6,147 bases of DNA from contig QIHS01000008.1 in the NCBI GenBank assembly GCA_003229095.1, forward strand, positions 1-6,147, written 5' to 3'. The position numbers and the translations under genes were made by a program. The notes below the pieces were generated by a model. The model had not been told where the DNA came from. It did no database searches and saw only the letters and a list, made by a program, of their open reading frames with translations. This DNA is from Woeseia sp. (GTDB lineage Bacteria > Pseudomonadota > Gammaproteobacteria > Steroidobacterales > Woeseiaceae). Positions 1 to 5,288 of the stretch are shown piece by piece; the first letter of the stretch is position 1; every line of letters begins with the position of its first letter.

Positions 1-437
1 AGCAGGTACAAGACAATCGCCTTGCCGCCTGTAACGGTTGGGTAATGTTCGCTATCGGCTTCGTAGACTATCCATCCCTGCCCTTGTCCGTCGAATTTCG
101 CACCTGCCGTTTCCGGAATAATCATGTCAATCTCGCCATTTGGATGACCGTGATATGGCCCGGCGAGATCCTGCATCTGTACAACATCGACAGAAAATCC
201 ATGCGTATCCGGGCCTGCCTTGATCACCCGTCCGAATTGAACGCCGCCCTGCTCGCGGTCGCAAAGCCAACCCTCGTCGATGCCCTGCCGGCACAAGGTC
301 GCAAGATCGTCGAAGGCCTCACCACCCGGCGGAAAGCTTTCATTCAGAATTACCTGCAGATCGCCATCCAGTCTATTCTCGCCAATCCGTGCGGTAATCG
401 TTGCAATTGCCTCTGCGAATGACTCCCGAGCACTCAT
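1..437 (-). CDS. DUF4863 family protein, 4-hydroxylaminobenzoate lyase (PnbB)-like, 3' end outside the window
   Basis: The frame is open from an ATG at 437-435 to the window edge, giving 145 codons of a family that is, from memory, about 155-165 residues; only the last few codons should be missing. The start follows the boxB stop by 10 bases and has a good ribosome site (GAGGTG overlapping that stop). The protein begins MSARESFAEAIATI. It has a His/Glu-rich stretch PYHGHPNGEIDMIIP near residues 96-110, whose H-x-H-x3-E spacing suggests a cupin-like metal site, and ends in a segment PTVTGGKAIVLYL. These features match my recollection of the DUF4863 family, which includes the p-hydroxylaminobenzoate lyase PnbB and is commonly found beside box genes. 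The substrate here is unknown. A role in aromatic-CoA metabolism or in scavenging a by-product is inferred from position only. I am fairly sure of the family and unsure of the reaction. Confidence 0.72.
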   Translation of the reverse strand, partial: MSARESFAEAIATITARIGENRLDGDLQVILNESFPPGGEAFDDLATLCRQGIDEGWLCDREQGGVQFGRVIKAGPDTHGFSVDVVQMQDLAGPYHGHPNGEIDMIIPETAGAKFDGQGQGWIVYEADSEHYPTVTGGKAIVLYL

Positions 438-447
438 CGGTCACACC

Positions 448-972
448 TCATGCGGCTACTTTGACGTATTCAAAATTGCCGGGCTGGCCATTGATGCCTG
501 CTTTTGGTGCAGCAATCCAGCTTGCGTATTTTCCAGCGTTCAATTCGGGCTGCATCAGGGACAGGATGTATTCGAGATCAGCGTCTGACGCCAGCCATTC
601 AGTCTGGCGCTCATGCCATTCGTTTTCGGGAATTATGGTTCCCTTGTCATCTACGAACACATCCGAAAACTCACCAACTGCGCGGCTGAAGGCACGATGT
701 GGCAGGCTAAGCGAATAGTCAATTTCGTACGTATCCAGAACCCTGTTCCAGCGTTTCATGACTTTTTCGCAATCATCGATGTAGTCGTCACAAAGGCGCG
801 CATTAATCGCACTCAATGCCGGGGTGTCAACGATTTGTACGCTGCCATCTACCACTCTCGCCACTGGATAAGTACTGTTTTCCAACTGATGATCGTCGTC
901 GATCCGCAGTTCACGAAACCGCCCTTTGAGTCCCGCGTGAAAGGAATTCGCGGCATTGGTTGAAATTTCAGC
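448..972 (-). CDS. boxB: BoxB C-terminal fragment, out of frame with the N-terminal part
   Basis: From AEISTNAANSFHAGLKGRF to the end PGNFEYVKVAA there are 174 residues with strong BoxB character, including the conserved IDDDHQL stretch, the PLP-free all-helical tail and the closing KAGINGQPGNFEYVKV. The same frame stays open upstream to an ATG at 1023, but the 17 residues before AEIS (beginning MLLTLQRF) are a frame-shadow of the N-terminal fragment and not BoxB-like. No ribosome site stands before that ATG, so independent translation is doubtful. The C-terminal frame contains no stop codon and no obvious decay of conserved residues. That is unusual for an old pseudogene and suggests either a very recent mutation or a sequencing or assembly error at the junction. 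Confidence 0.8.
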   Translation of the reverse strand, partial: AEISTNAANSFHAGLKGRFRELRIDDDHQLENSTYPVARVVDGSVQIVDTPALSAINARLCDDYIDDCEKVMKRWNRVLDTYEIDYSLSLPHRAFSRAVGEFSDVFVDDKGTIIPENEWHERQTEWLASDADLEYILSLMQPELNAGKYASWIAAPKAGINGQPGNFEYVKVAA

Positions 973-1864
973 CTGAGTAGTGAAAGTTAATCTTCTTTTG
1001 AATCGTTGCAAGGTCAATAACACCGTACTTTCGCACGTCTTTGTCCGCCGGATCTGTAACGCCGTGCTCTTTCATAACTTCGCAGGTGCGTTGAATGACT
1101 CGCTCAACCCCGGTTCGACCGACGAACATATGGTGCCCCTCCTCCGTCAACATGAAGCGGGTCGTTCTCGCCAACGGGTCAAAACCGGATGTTGCCAGAG
1201 ACTCCAGTTGCATCTTGCCGTCGCGGTCCGTGAATGTCGTAAACATAAAGAACGACAACCAGTCCGGCGTCTCCTCATTGAAGGCACCGAGGATGCGCGG
1301 TTTGTCAGCGTCACCCGAGGTTCGCAAAAGTAAATCTTCAGCTTCCTCCCTACCGTCACGACCAAAGTACTTTTGCAGCAGGTAAACCATCGCCCAGAGA
1401 TGCCGGCCTTCTTCGACATTTACCTGAAACAGGTTTCGCATATCGTAAAGTGACGGTGCGGTTGCCCCAAGATATCGTTGCTGCTCAACAGAGGCGGGCT
1501 CGGTATCGCCCTGAATGACGATCAGACGACGCAACATTGAACGGTATTCACCAGGAACCTCCTGCCAGACGGGTTCACCTTTGTGACGACCGAACGCAAT
1601 CTTTCTGCCTTCCTCCTGCGGCGCCAGCAATATTCCCCAGCGATATTCAGGCATCTTCACATAGCCAAATTTTGCCCAACCCTCGGCGTCGACTCCCACT
1701 GCGGTACGCAGATAGACTTCGTTGTCCTGGAACCCGACCGGCCCACTGGCTTTCCACCACTTGATGTATTTGGGATACCAGTCTTCAAGCGCACGCTTAA
1801 GCCGCTGGTCCGAAGCCAGGTCAACATTATTTGGAATCAACGCTGTGTAGTCTACGTCAGACAT
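968..1864 (-). CDS. boxB: BoxB N-terminal fragment with complete diiron site
   Basis: This 298-codon fragment carries the whole four-helix-bundle metal site. Counting from MSDVDY, the likely iron ligands are E122 (in GDTEPAS), E152 and H155 (in VEEGRH), D213 (in FTDRDGK), and E242 and H245 (in TEEGHH). Each is offset by exactly +2 from the ligands I recall for the Azoarcus evansii enzyme (E120, E150, H153, D211, E240, H243), which is strong support for the assignment. The open frame extends 36 codons further upstream to 1972, but that extension lies inside boxC and is basic and low in family resemblance, so the ATG at 1864 is preferred. The last genuine residues are about INFHYS; the terminal Gly and the stop belong to the shifted frame. 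If translated alone the product would lack about 180 C-terminal residues and would probably not be functional. Confidence 0.85.
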   Translation of the reverse strand: MSDVDYTALIPNNVDLASDQRLKRALEDWYPKYIKWWKASGPVGFQDNEVYLRTAVGVDAEGWAKFGYVKMPEYRWGILLAPQEEGRKIAFGRHKGEPVWQEVPGEYRSMLRRLIVIQGDTEPASVEQQRYLGATAPSLYDMRNLFQVNVEEGRHLWAMVYLLQKYFGRDGREEAEDLLLRTSGDADKPRILGAFNEETPDWLSFFMFTTFTDRDGKMQLESLATSGFDPLARTTRFMLTEEGHHMFVGRTGVERVIQRTCEVMKEHGVTDPADKDVRKYGVIDLATIQKKINFHYSG

Positions 1865-1866
1865 GA

Positions 1867-3537
1867 TTAAACTCTCCCACGTTCGTAAACGGCACGCCTG
1901 CCGGTGCCATAAAGCTTTAGCGCGCCGGACTCGCCGGCGGCGTTCGGCCGTTGAAATATCCAGTTCTGCCACGCACTCAAGCGGCCAAAAATCTTTGTTT
2001 CCAGCGTTTCCGGGCCGGCAAAGCGTAAATTTGCCTCCATGCCGGTCAGCGCATCGGGTGAGAAACTGGCGCGCTCTTCCAAAAGCAGCCGTATCTCGTC
2101 TTCCCAGTCAATGTCATCGGGTGCGTAGGTAATCAGGCCAGCGTCCAGCGCTGCCTGCGCGTCAAGCTGCTGTCCTACAAGTGCGTGTGCGTTCTTGAGA
2201 CTGTCGCTTTCGCCAAGGAAACGCGTCTCGAGACGCGTGAGTCCGTTAGGCATTCGCAATGCACCAAAACTCAATTCAGACAGGCAGATCTCCGGCGCCG
2301 GTCGGTCATCCATCTGCCCATCCAGCATGTAGCTGCGATCAACAGCAAACAGGAGGTCCGCCAGCATGCCGACAAAGCAACTTCCCGGTTCTACAAAAGC
2401 AAAGGTCGTCCGCGAGGTCACATCCAGTCGTTTGTAGGTACGCTGCATATACAGCAGGATTTCACGCACTAACCAGTTGTCCTGGTTGGCAACGAGCAAA
2501 TCGTCATAAGCAGCGATACGACTGCCGTCACCCGATGTTTTAATTATCAGTGTACCCAGCGTCGGTTCATTGAATCTGAGGTGAAGCAATGCGTCGTCGA
2601 TCTCACGAATGACCGCAAGCGGCCAAAACTTCGCGCCCTCCTCTTTCAGGGCAACGACATCAACCGGCGCATCGCTGGCAGGCGCCTGAATTTCCATGGT
2701 TGCGGTTCGCGCGGTTCGATCGAGCGAGACCAAGACATGGGGATAGCGAATGACGTCGTCTTCTTCGACTCGCTCAATACGCTCAAGCCGAATGCCATTT
2801 TCACCTTTGGGACGATCAGATTCCACAGCAAGCTCTGTGGCCTTTTCGGTAACGCGCGCATCGAATTTCGATCGCGGCACCATTTCATCAATCAAACGCC
2901 AGTCAACCGCGCGCTTACCCTTCATGCCCTCTTCAACGGTACAAAACACATCGGCCAGATCCCGACGAACTTTGCGTTTGTCGACAATTCGAGTCAAACC
3001 ACCGGTGCCGGGGAGAACTGCCAGCAGCGGCACCTCCGGTAAGGACACGGCGGCATTGCCATCGTCTATAAGCATCAGATACTCGGTTGCCAACGCAAGT
3101 TCGTAGCCGCCACCTGCCGCAGTGCCATTCAATGCCGAAATGTAAGTCTGGCGGGAGAAATTGCTCGCATCTTCAATAGAATTTCGGGTTTCGTTCGTGA
3201 ATTTGCAAAAATTCACTTTGTGCGAATGACTGGAAAGCCCGAGCATGCGTATATTTGCGCCGGCACAAAACATACCTTCGATGCCGGATGTGATCACCAC
3301 AACGCGGACTTCCGGGTGTTCGAAGCGCAGCCGTTGCACGGCGTCGTACAACTCGATATCGACGCCGATGTCGTAGGAATTCAGTTTGAGCTCATATCCG
3401 GCAGCGCTTGGGCTGTCCTCATCAATGGCCATAATAAGCCTGGCCACCGGCCCCTCGATGGAGATGCTCCAGTGTTTGTAGTTTTCCGGCGTCGTACGAA
3501 AATCGAGCGCTGAAGCTGGTTGCTGAATCATGTCCAT
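1867..3537 (-). CDS. boxC: benzoyl-CoA-dihydrodiol lyase / 2,3-epoxybenzoyl-CoA dihydrolase BoxC
   Basis: BoxC is a cytoplasmic crotonase-superfamily enzyme that hydrolyses 2,3-epoxybenzoyl-CoA, opening the ring without oxygen and yielding 3,4-dehydroadipyl-CoA semialdehyde and formate. The 556 residues match the unusual double-crotonase length of BoxC (about 550). The N-terminal half has the oxyanion-hole segments MFCAGANIRML (89-99) and NGTAAGGGYELAL (137-149). E146 and E168 (in SLPEVP) sit where crotonase has its two catalytic glutamates. C111 is also present; as I recall, E146, E168 and C111 are the residues implicated in Burkholderia xenovorans BoxC. The C-terminal half (about 265-556) is a degenerate crotonase-like domain. 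The start is ATG 3537 (MDMIQQ) or ATG 3531; neither has a clear ribosome site, and the predicted promoter would give an almost leaderless message. It is the first gene of the leftward operon, with boxB two bases downstream. No damage is visible. Confidence 0.95.
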   Translation of the reverse strand: MDMIQQPASALDFRTTPENYKHWSISIEGPVARLIMAIDEDSPSAAGYELKLNSYDIGVDIELYDAVQRLRFEHPEVRVVVITSGIEGMFCAGANIRMLGLSSHSHKVNFCKFTNETRNSIEDASNFSRQTYISALNGTAAGGGYELALATEYLMLIDDGNAAVSLPEVPLLAVLPGTGGLTRIVDKRKVRRDLADVFCTVEEGMKGKRAVDWRLIDEMVPRSKFDARVTEKATELAVESDRPKGENGIRLERIERVEEDDVIRYPHVLVSLDRTARTATMEIQAPASDAPVDVVALKEEGAKFWPLAVIREIDDALLHLRFNEPTLGTLIIKTSGDGSRIAAYDDLLVANQDNWLVREILLYMQRTYKRLDVTSRTTFAFVEPGSCFVGMLADLLFAVDRSYMLDGQMDDRPAPEICLSELSFGALRMPNGLTRLETRFLGESDSLKNAHALVGQQLDAQAALDAGLITYAPDDIDWEDEIRLLLEERASFSPDALTGMEANLRFAGPETLETKIFGRLSAWQNWIFQRPNAAGESGALKLYGTGRRAVYERGRV

Positions 3538-3546
3538 TTTTTCTGC

Positions 3547-3575
3547 ACTATAATGCCGTTATCTGTTACTATTAA
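3547..3575 (-). promoter_or_regulatory. predicted sigma70-type promoter of boxC
   Basis: On the minus strand, TTAATA (3575-3570, 4/6 to TTGACA) and TATAGT (3552-3547, 5/6 to TATAAT) are separated by 17 bases. The expected start of transcription is near 3540, only about three bases before the boxC ATG at 3537. This agrees with the lack of a Shine-Dalgarno sequence before boxC. The -35 element overlaps that of the boxR promoter and lies in the dyad at 3558-3583. Prediction by eye only. Confidence 0.5.
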
Positions 3576-3583
3576 CGAATAAC
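3558..3583. promoter_or_regulatory. 26-base dyad of four GTTA motifs, candidate BoxR operator
   Basis: The sequence follows GTTAT-N2-GTTA-N4-TAAC-N2-ATAAC, centred between 3570 and 3571, with 10 of 13 base pairs symmetric. Equivalently, each strand carries two GTTA motifs 7 bases apart (plus strand at 3558 and 3565; minus strand at 3583 and 3576). It covers the -35 hexamers of both divergent promoters, so a bound protein would block both. The obvious candidate is BoxR, encoded next to it. Binding is inferred. The TGCA-type operators that I recall for BoxR/BzdR of Azoarcus are not the pattern seen here. Confidence 0.5.
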
Positions 3584-3600
3584 ATGCATGATAGTATACT
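3572..3600 (+). promoter_or_regulatory. predicted sigma70-type promoter of boxR
   Basis: TTAACG (3572-3577, 4/6 to TTGACA) and TATACT (3595-3600, 5/6 to TATAAT) are 17 bases apart. Transcription would begin near 3607. This makes the upstream ATG at 3584 unusable as the boxR start from this promoter and leaves ATG 3611 (almost leaderless) or ATG 3650. The -35 overlaps that of boxC, so the two promoters should compete. Prediction by eye only. Confidence 0.5.
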
Positions 3601-3649
3601 TCCCTCAACAATGCAGCAAGGCTCAGGCCGCCAGGATCCCGATCCAGGA

Positions 3650-4561
3650 ATGACAATATCCACCCTCCCTGAAGCAAAAGAAATTGAGCCCAGCCGGCTG
3701 TTGAGCGCCCTTGGCGACCGCGTACGGCTGCTGCGAGCGCAACGTGGCATGACGCGAAAACGGCTGGCGCAGGGCTCCGGTGTTTCAGAGCGCTACCTGG
3801 CGCAACTTGAGCAGGGACACGGCAATATTTCGGTGCTGTTACTGGCCCGGGTCGCGACGGCGCTTCGAACAGACCCCGGCGACCTGTTGCAGGCACATAA
3901 ATACCAAAGTCATGAAGAAGTGTTGATCACGGATCTGCTGCATGAGCTGGAACCTGATTCTCACGGTGCAGTCCTGAAAATCCTGACCGAGCAGTTTTCA
4001 GCGCCGATTGAGTCACGGCGACGAATCGCGCTGGTCGGCCTCCGAGGCGCTGGAAAAACAAGCCAGGGAACACTGCTGGCGAAACACCTCAAATCGCCGT
4101 TTGTGCATCTGGGCAGCGAAATTGAGGTGCTCGCCGGCATGAGTACCTCAGAGATCTTTTCTTTATCCGGTCAAACGGGTTATAAGCGGCTGGAGGACAA
4201 GGCGCTAATGCAAACGTTGGGTCGTTACGACCGATGCGTCATCGAAACCGGCGGCAGCATCGTGCTCGATCCGAGACTGCTCAATACACTGTTGACGACG
4301 TGTTTTGTCATCTGGTTACATGCAAAGCCGGAAGAATACATGCGACGCCTCATCGCTGAGGGCGATGTTCGACCGATGGAAAATCAAAGTGATGCGATAT
4401 CCGATCTGCGCCGGATTTTGTCGGAGCGTGACGAATACTATGCGAAAGCACATGCGTCCATTGATACCAATGGCAAAACCATCAAGGAATGCGTAACCGA
4501 GTTGATTCGAATTACGCCGACGGGAATAAAAAGAAACATGAATGACGCACTGGAAGTCTGA
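3650..4561 (+). CDS. boxR: benzoate-pathway transcriptional regulator BoxR (XRE domain plus shikimate-kinase-like domain)
   Basis: BoxR-type proteins repress box operons and release DNA when benzoyl-CoA binds their C-terminal domain. From ATG 3650 the protein has 303 residues. An XRE helix-turn-helix domain spans about 20-80 (ALGDRVRLLRAQRGMTRKRLA and SGVSERYLAQLEQG). After a linker, a shikimate-kinase-like domain starts near 125 with a Walker A motif GLRGAGKT (130-137), the IETGGSIV strand, a GYKRLEDKAL segment and an RPM lid region. The kinase segment F-x-D-x-D-x-x-I-E appears as FVHLGSEIE, so both aspartates of true shikimate kinase are replaced, which fits a sensor rather than an enzyme. 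The frame is open back to ATG 3584, and ATG 3611 is also possible. I prefer 3650 because 3584 lies upstream of the predicted transcription start and the length then matches the roughly 300-residue family. Start evidence is weak: one AGGA is 13 bases away and another abuts the ATG. The [2Fe-2S] ferredoxin gene follows after 3 bases. Confidence 0.92.
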   Translation: MTISTLPEAKEIEPSRLLSALGDRVRLLRAQRGMTRKRLAQGSGVSERYLAQLEQGHGNISVLLLARVATALRTDPGDLLQAHKYQSHEEVLITDLLHELEPDSHGAVLKILTEQFSAPIESRRRIALVGLRGAGKTSQGTLLAKHLKSPFVHLGSEIEVLAGMSTSEIFSLSGQTGYKRLEDKALMQTLGRYDRCVIETGGSIVLDPRLLNTLLTTCFVIWLHAKPEEYMRRLIAEGDVRPMENQSDAISDLRRILSERDEYYAKAHASIDTNGKTIKECVTELIRITPTGIKRNMNDALEV

Positions 4562-4564
4562 CGA

Positions 4565-4885
4565 ATGCCGAAAATTACTTATATCGAATTCGGTGGCGCG
4601 TCGCATGAGGTTGATGTCGCAACCGGCCTGACTGTCATGGAAGGTGCAATTGACAACAATATTCCGGGCATCGAGGCTGAATGTGGTGGCGCCTGCAGTT
4701 GTGCGACCTGTCACGTCTATGTCGACCCGGCATGGACAAGTGTCACTGGCACAGCAGAGCATTTAGAACAGGATATGCTTGAATGCGCGATGGACTTGCA
4801 GGACTCGAGTCGCCTGAGTTGTCAGATTGAAGTCAGCGACGAACTCGATGGTTTGGTCGTTCGCTTGCCGGAACTGCAGATTTAA
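4565..4885 (+). CDS. putidaredoxin/adrenodoxin-type [2Fe-2S] ferredoxin
   Basis: This is a small soluble electron carrier of 106 residues. The cluster ligands are C40, C46, C49 and C86, in the vertebrate-type spacing C-x5-C-x2-C-x36-C (segments CGGACSCATCHVYV and SRLSCQI). C44 and C74 are additional and probably not ligands. The start follows the boxR stop by 3 bases, with GGAAG in the end of boxR as a plausible ribosome site, so the two genes are very likely co-transcribed and perhaps coupled. Proteins of this type feed monooxygenases, P450s or iron-sulfur assembly. No isc genes are nearby to suggest the latter. Its location in a box locus that, within this window, shows no boxA makes a role in supplying electrons to BoxB possible, but this is inference. 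Isc Fdx is an alternative family assignment. Confidence 0.9.
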   Translation: MPKITYIEFGGASHEVDVATGLTVMEGAIDNNIPGIEAECGGACSCATCHVYVDPAWTSVTGTAEHLEQDMLECAMDLQDSSRLSCQIEVSDELDGLVVRLPELQI

Positions 4886-4902
4886 ACTGCTATTGAATTT
4901 AA

Positions 4903-4910
4903 GAGGAGAG
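4903..4910 (+). promoter_or_regulatory. strong ribosome binding site of fdxA
   Basis: GAGGAGAG lies in the 33-base gap after the [2Fe-2S] ferredoxin, with its AGGAG core 10 bases before the fdxA ATG at 4919. It is the best Shine-Dalgarno sequence in the rightward operon and suggests that FdxA is translated well, independently of coupling. Confidence 0.7.
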
Positions 4911-4918
4911 CATTCCAC

Positions 4919-5242
4919 ATGACGTTTGTCGTAACAGAGAGCTGTATCAAATGTAAGTTGACCGATTGCGTCGAGGTTTGTCCGGTCGATTGCTTTCATG
5001 AGGGTCCGAACATGCTGGTCATTGACCCTGACGAATGCATTGACTGCACGTTGTGTGAGCCGGAATGCCCGGTGGAGGCAATCTACTCTGAAGATGAATT
5101 GCCCGATGATCAGCAACAGTTTCTCGCATTGAACGAGGAGTTGTCACAGAAATGGCCGGTAATCGCGGAAATGAAAGACGCGCCGGAGGATGAGAACGAA
5201 TGGCGCGAGGTCAAAGAAAAACTTCAATATCTTGAGCGCTGA
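4919..5242 (+). CDS. fdxA: 7Fe ferredoxin FdxA ([3Fe-4S][4Fe-4S])
   Basis: The 107 residues match the length and order of Azotobacter vinelandii ferredoxin I almost end to end (FVVTESCIKCK at the start, KLQYLER at the end). Cysteines fall at 9, 12, 17, 21, 25, 40, 43, 46 and 50. By the FdI pattern, C9, C17 and C50 hold the [3Fe-4S] cluster and C21, C40, C43 and C46 the [4Fe-4S] cluster, with C12 and C25 not ligands. It is a cytoplasmic low-potential electron carrier often linked to oxidative stress or to ferredoxin-NADP reductase. Here it sits third in the boxR operon, 33 bases after another ferredoxin gene. Since BoxA, the usual reductase for BoxB, carries ferredoxin-like [4Fe-4S] domains, a free FdxA plus a separate reductase could in principle replace it; that is inference. 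The family call is very secure. Confidence 0.96.
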   Translation: MTFVVTESCIKCKLTDCVEVCPVDCFHEGPNMLVIDPDECIDCTLCEPECPVEAIYSEDELPDDQQQFLALNEELSQKWPVIAEMKDAPEDENEWREVKEKLQYLER

Positions 5243-5246
5243 AACG

Positions 5247-5288
5247 ATGCCAGTAGTCAAACATCAAATGGTATCTGACGTTGACTGA
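5247..5288 (+). other. 13-codon open frame overlapping the start of the hydrolase gene
   Basis: An ATG 4 bases after the fdxA stop opens MPVVKHQMVSDVD and ends at TGA 5286-5288, overlapping the TTG proposed as the hydrolase start by a few codons in another frame. It could be a short coupling peptide. It could equally be the true N-terminus of the hydrolase separated from it by a one- or two-base indel, since the hydrolase frame has no ATG of its own. No clear ribosome site precedes it. Low confidence that it is translated. Confidence 0.25.

Larger units (their letters stand above)
448..1864 (-). pseudogene. boxB: benzoyl-CoA 2,3-epoxidase BoxB, interrupted by a frameshift
   Basis: BoxB is the oxygenase component of benzoyl-CoA epoxidase: a soluble diiron enzyme that adds one oxygen atom of O2 to the CoA-bound ring. 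The reading frame starts at ATG 1864-1862 (MSDVDYTALIP), two bases after the boxC stop, with GGGAGAG as ribosome site inside the boxC end. It is open for 298 codons and then hits TGA at 970-968. The homologous C-terminal part continues in another frame to TGA at 450-448. Fragments plus the missing stretch add up to roughly 475-480 residues, close to the usual length of about 473. The junction reads INFHYS, then one extra base, then AEISTNAAN. From memory the family has about seven further residues of the type SLDLFG here, so a loss of about 20 bases would explain both the gap and the frame. It may be a true mutation or an assembly error; the sequence alone cannot decide. Both parts otherwise look well conserved, which argues for a recent or artificial lesion. 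Confidence 0.85.

Noticed and set aside
45..422. 125-codon plus-strand frame at the left edge
   Set aside because: It is antisense to the open DUF4863-like frame, which has a ribosome site and operon spacing to boxB; the plus-strand product shows no recognisable family.
968..1023. Programmed ribosomal frameshift joining the two boxB frames (A-rich CAAAAGAAG run upstream)
   Set aside because: BoxB is not known to need frameshifting, the shift point by homology lies about 20 bases downstream of the A-rich run, and the joined product would still appear to lack several conserved residues.
2581..3042. 153-codon plus-strand open frame opposite boxC
   Set aside because: It is antisense to a complete, well-conserved boxC, shows no recognisable family and is a frame shadow.
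3544..3615. Three TGCA tetramers (3544, 3585, 3612) as a BzdR/BoxR-type operator
   Set aside because: They are spaced 41 and 27 bases apart and never form the TGCA-N6-TGCA unit; TGCA is a frequent palindrome, so this is weak next to the GTTA dyad.
3584..3649. N-terminal extension of BoxR from ATG 3584
   Set aside because: That ATG lies upstream of the predicted -10 box and has no ribosome site; the extra residues are not family-like. It stays possible if a different promoter is used.
3601..3649. Riboswitch or attenuator in the boxR leader
   Set aside because: No stable hairpin followed by a T-run was seen, and the leader is under 50 bases.
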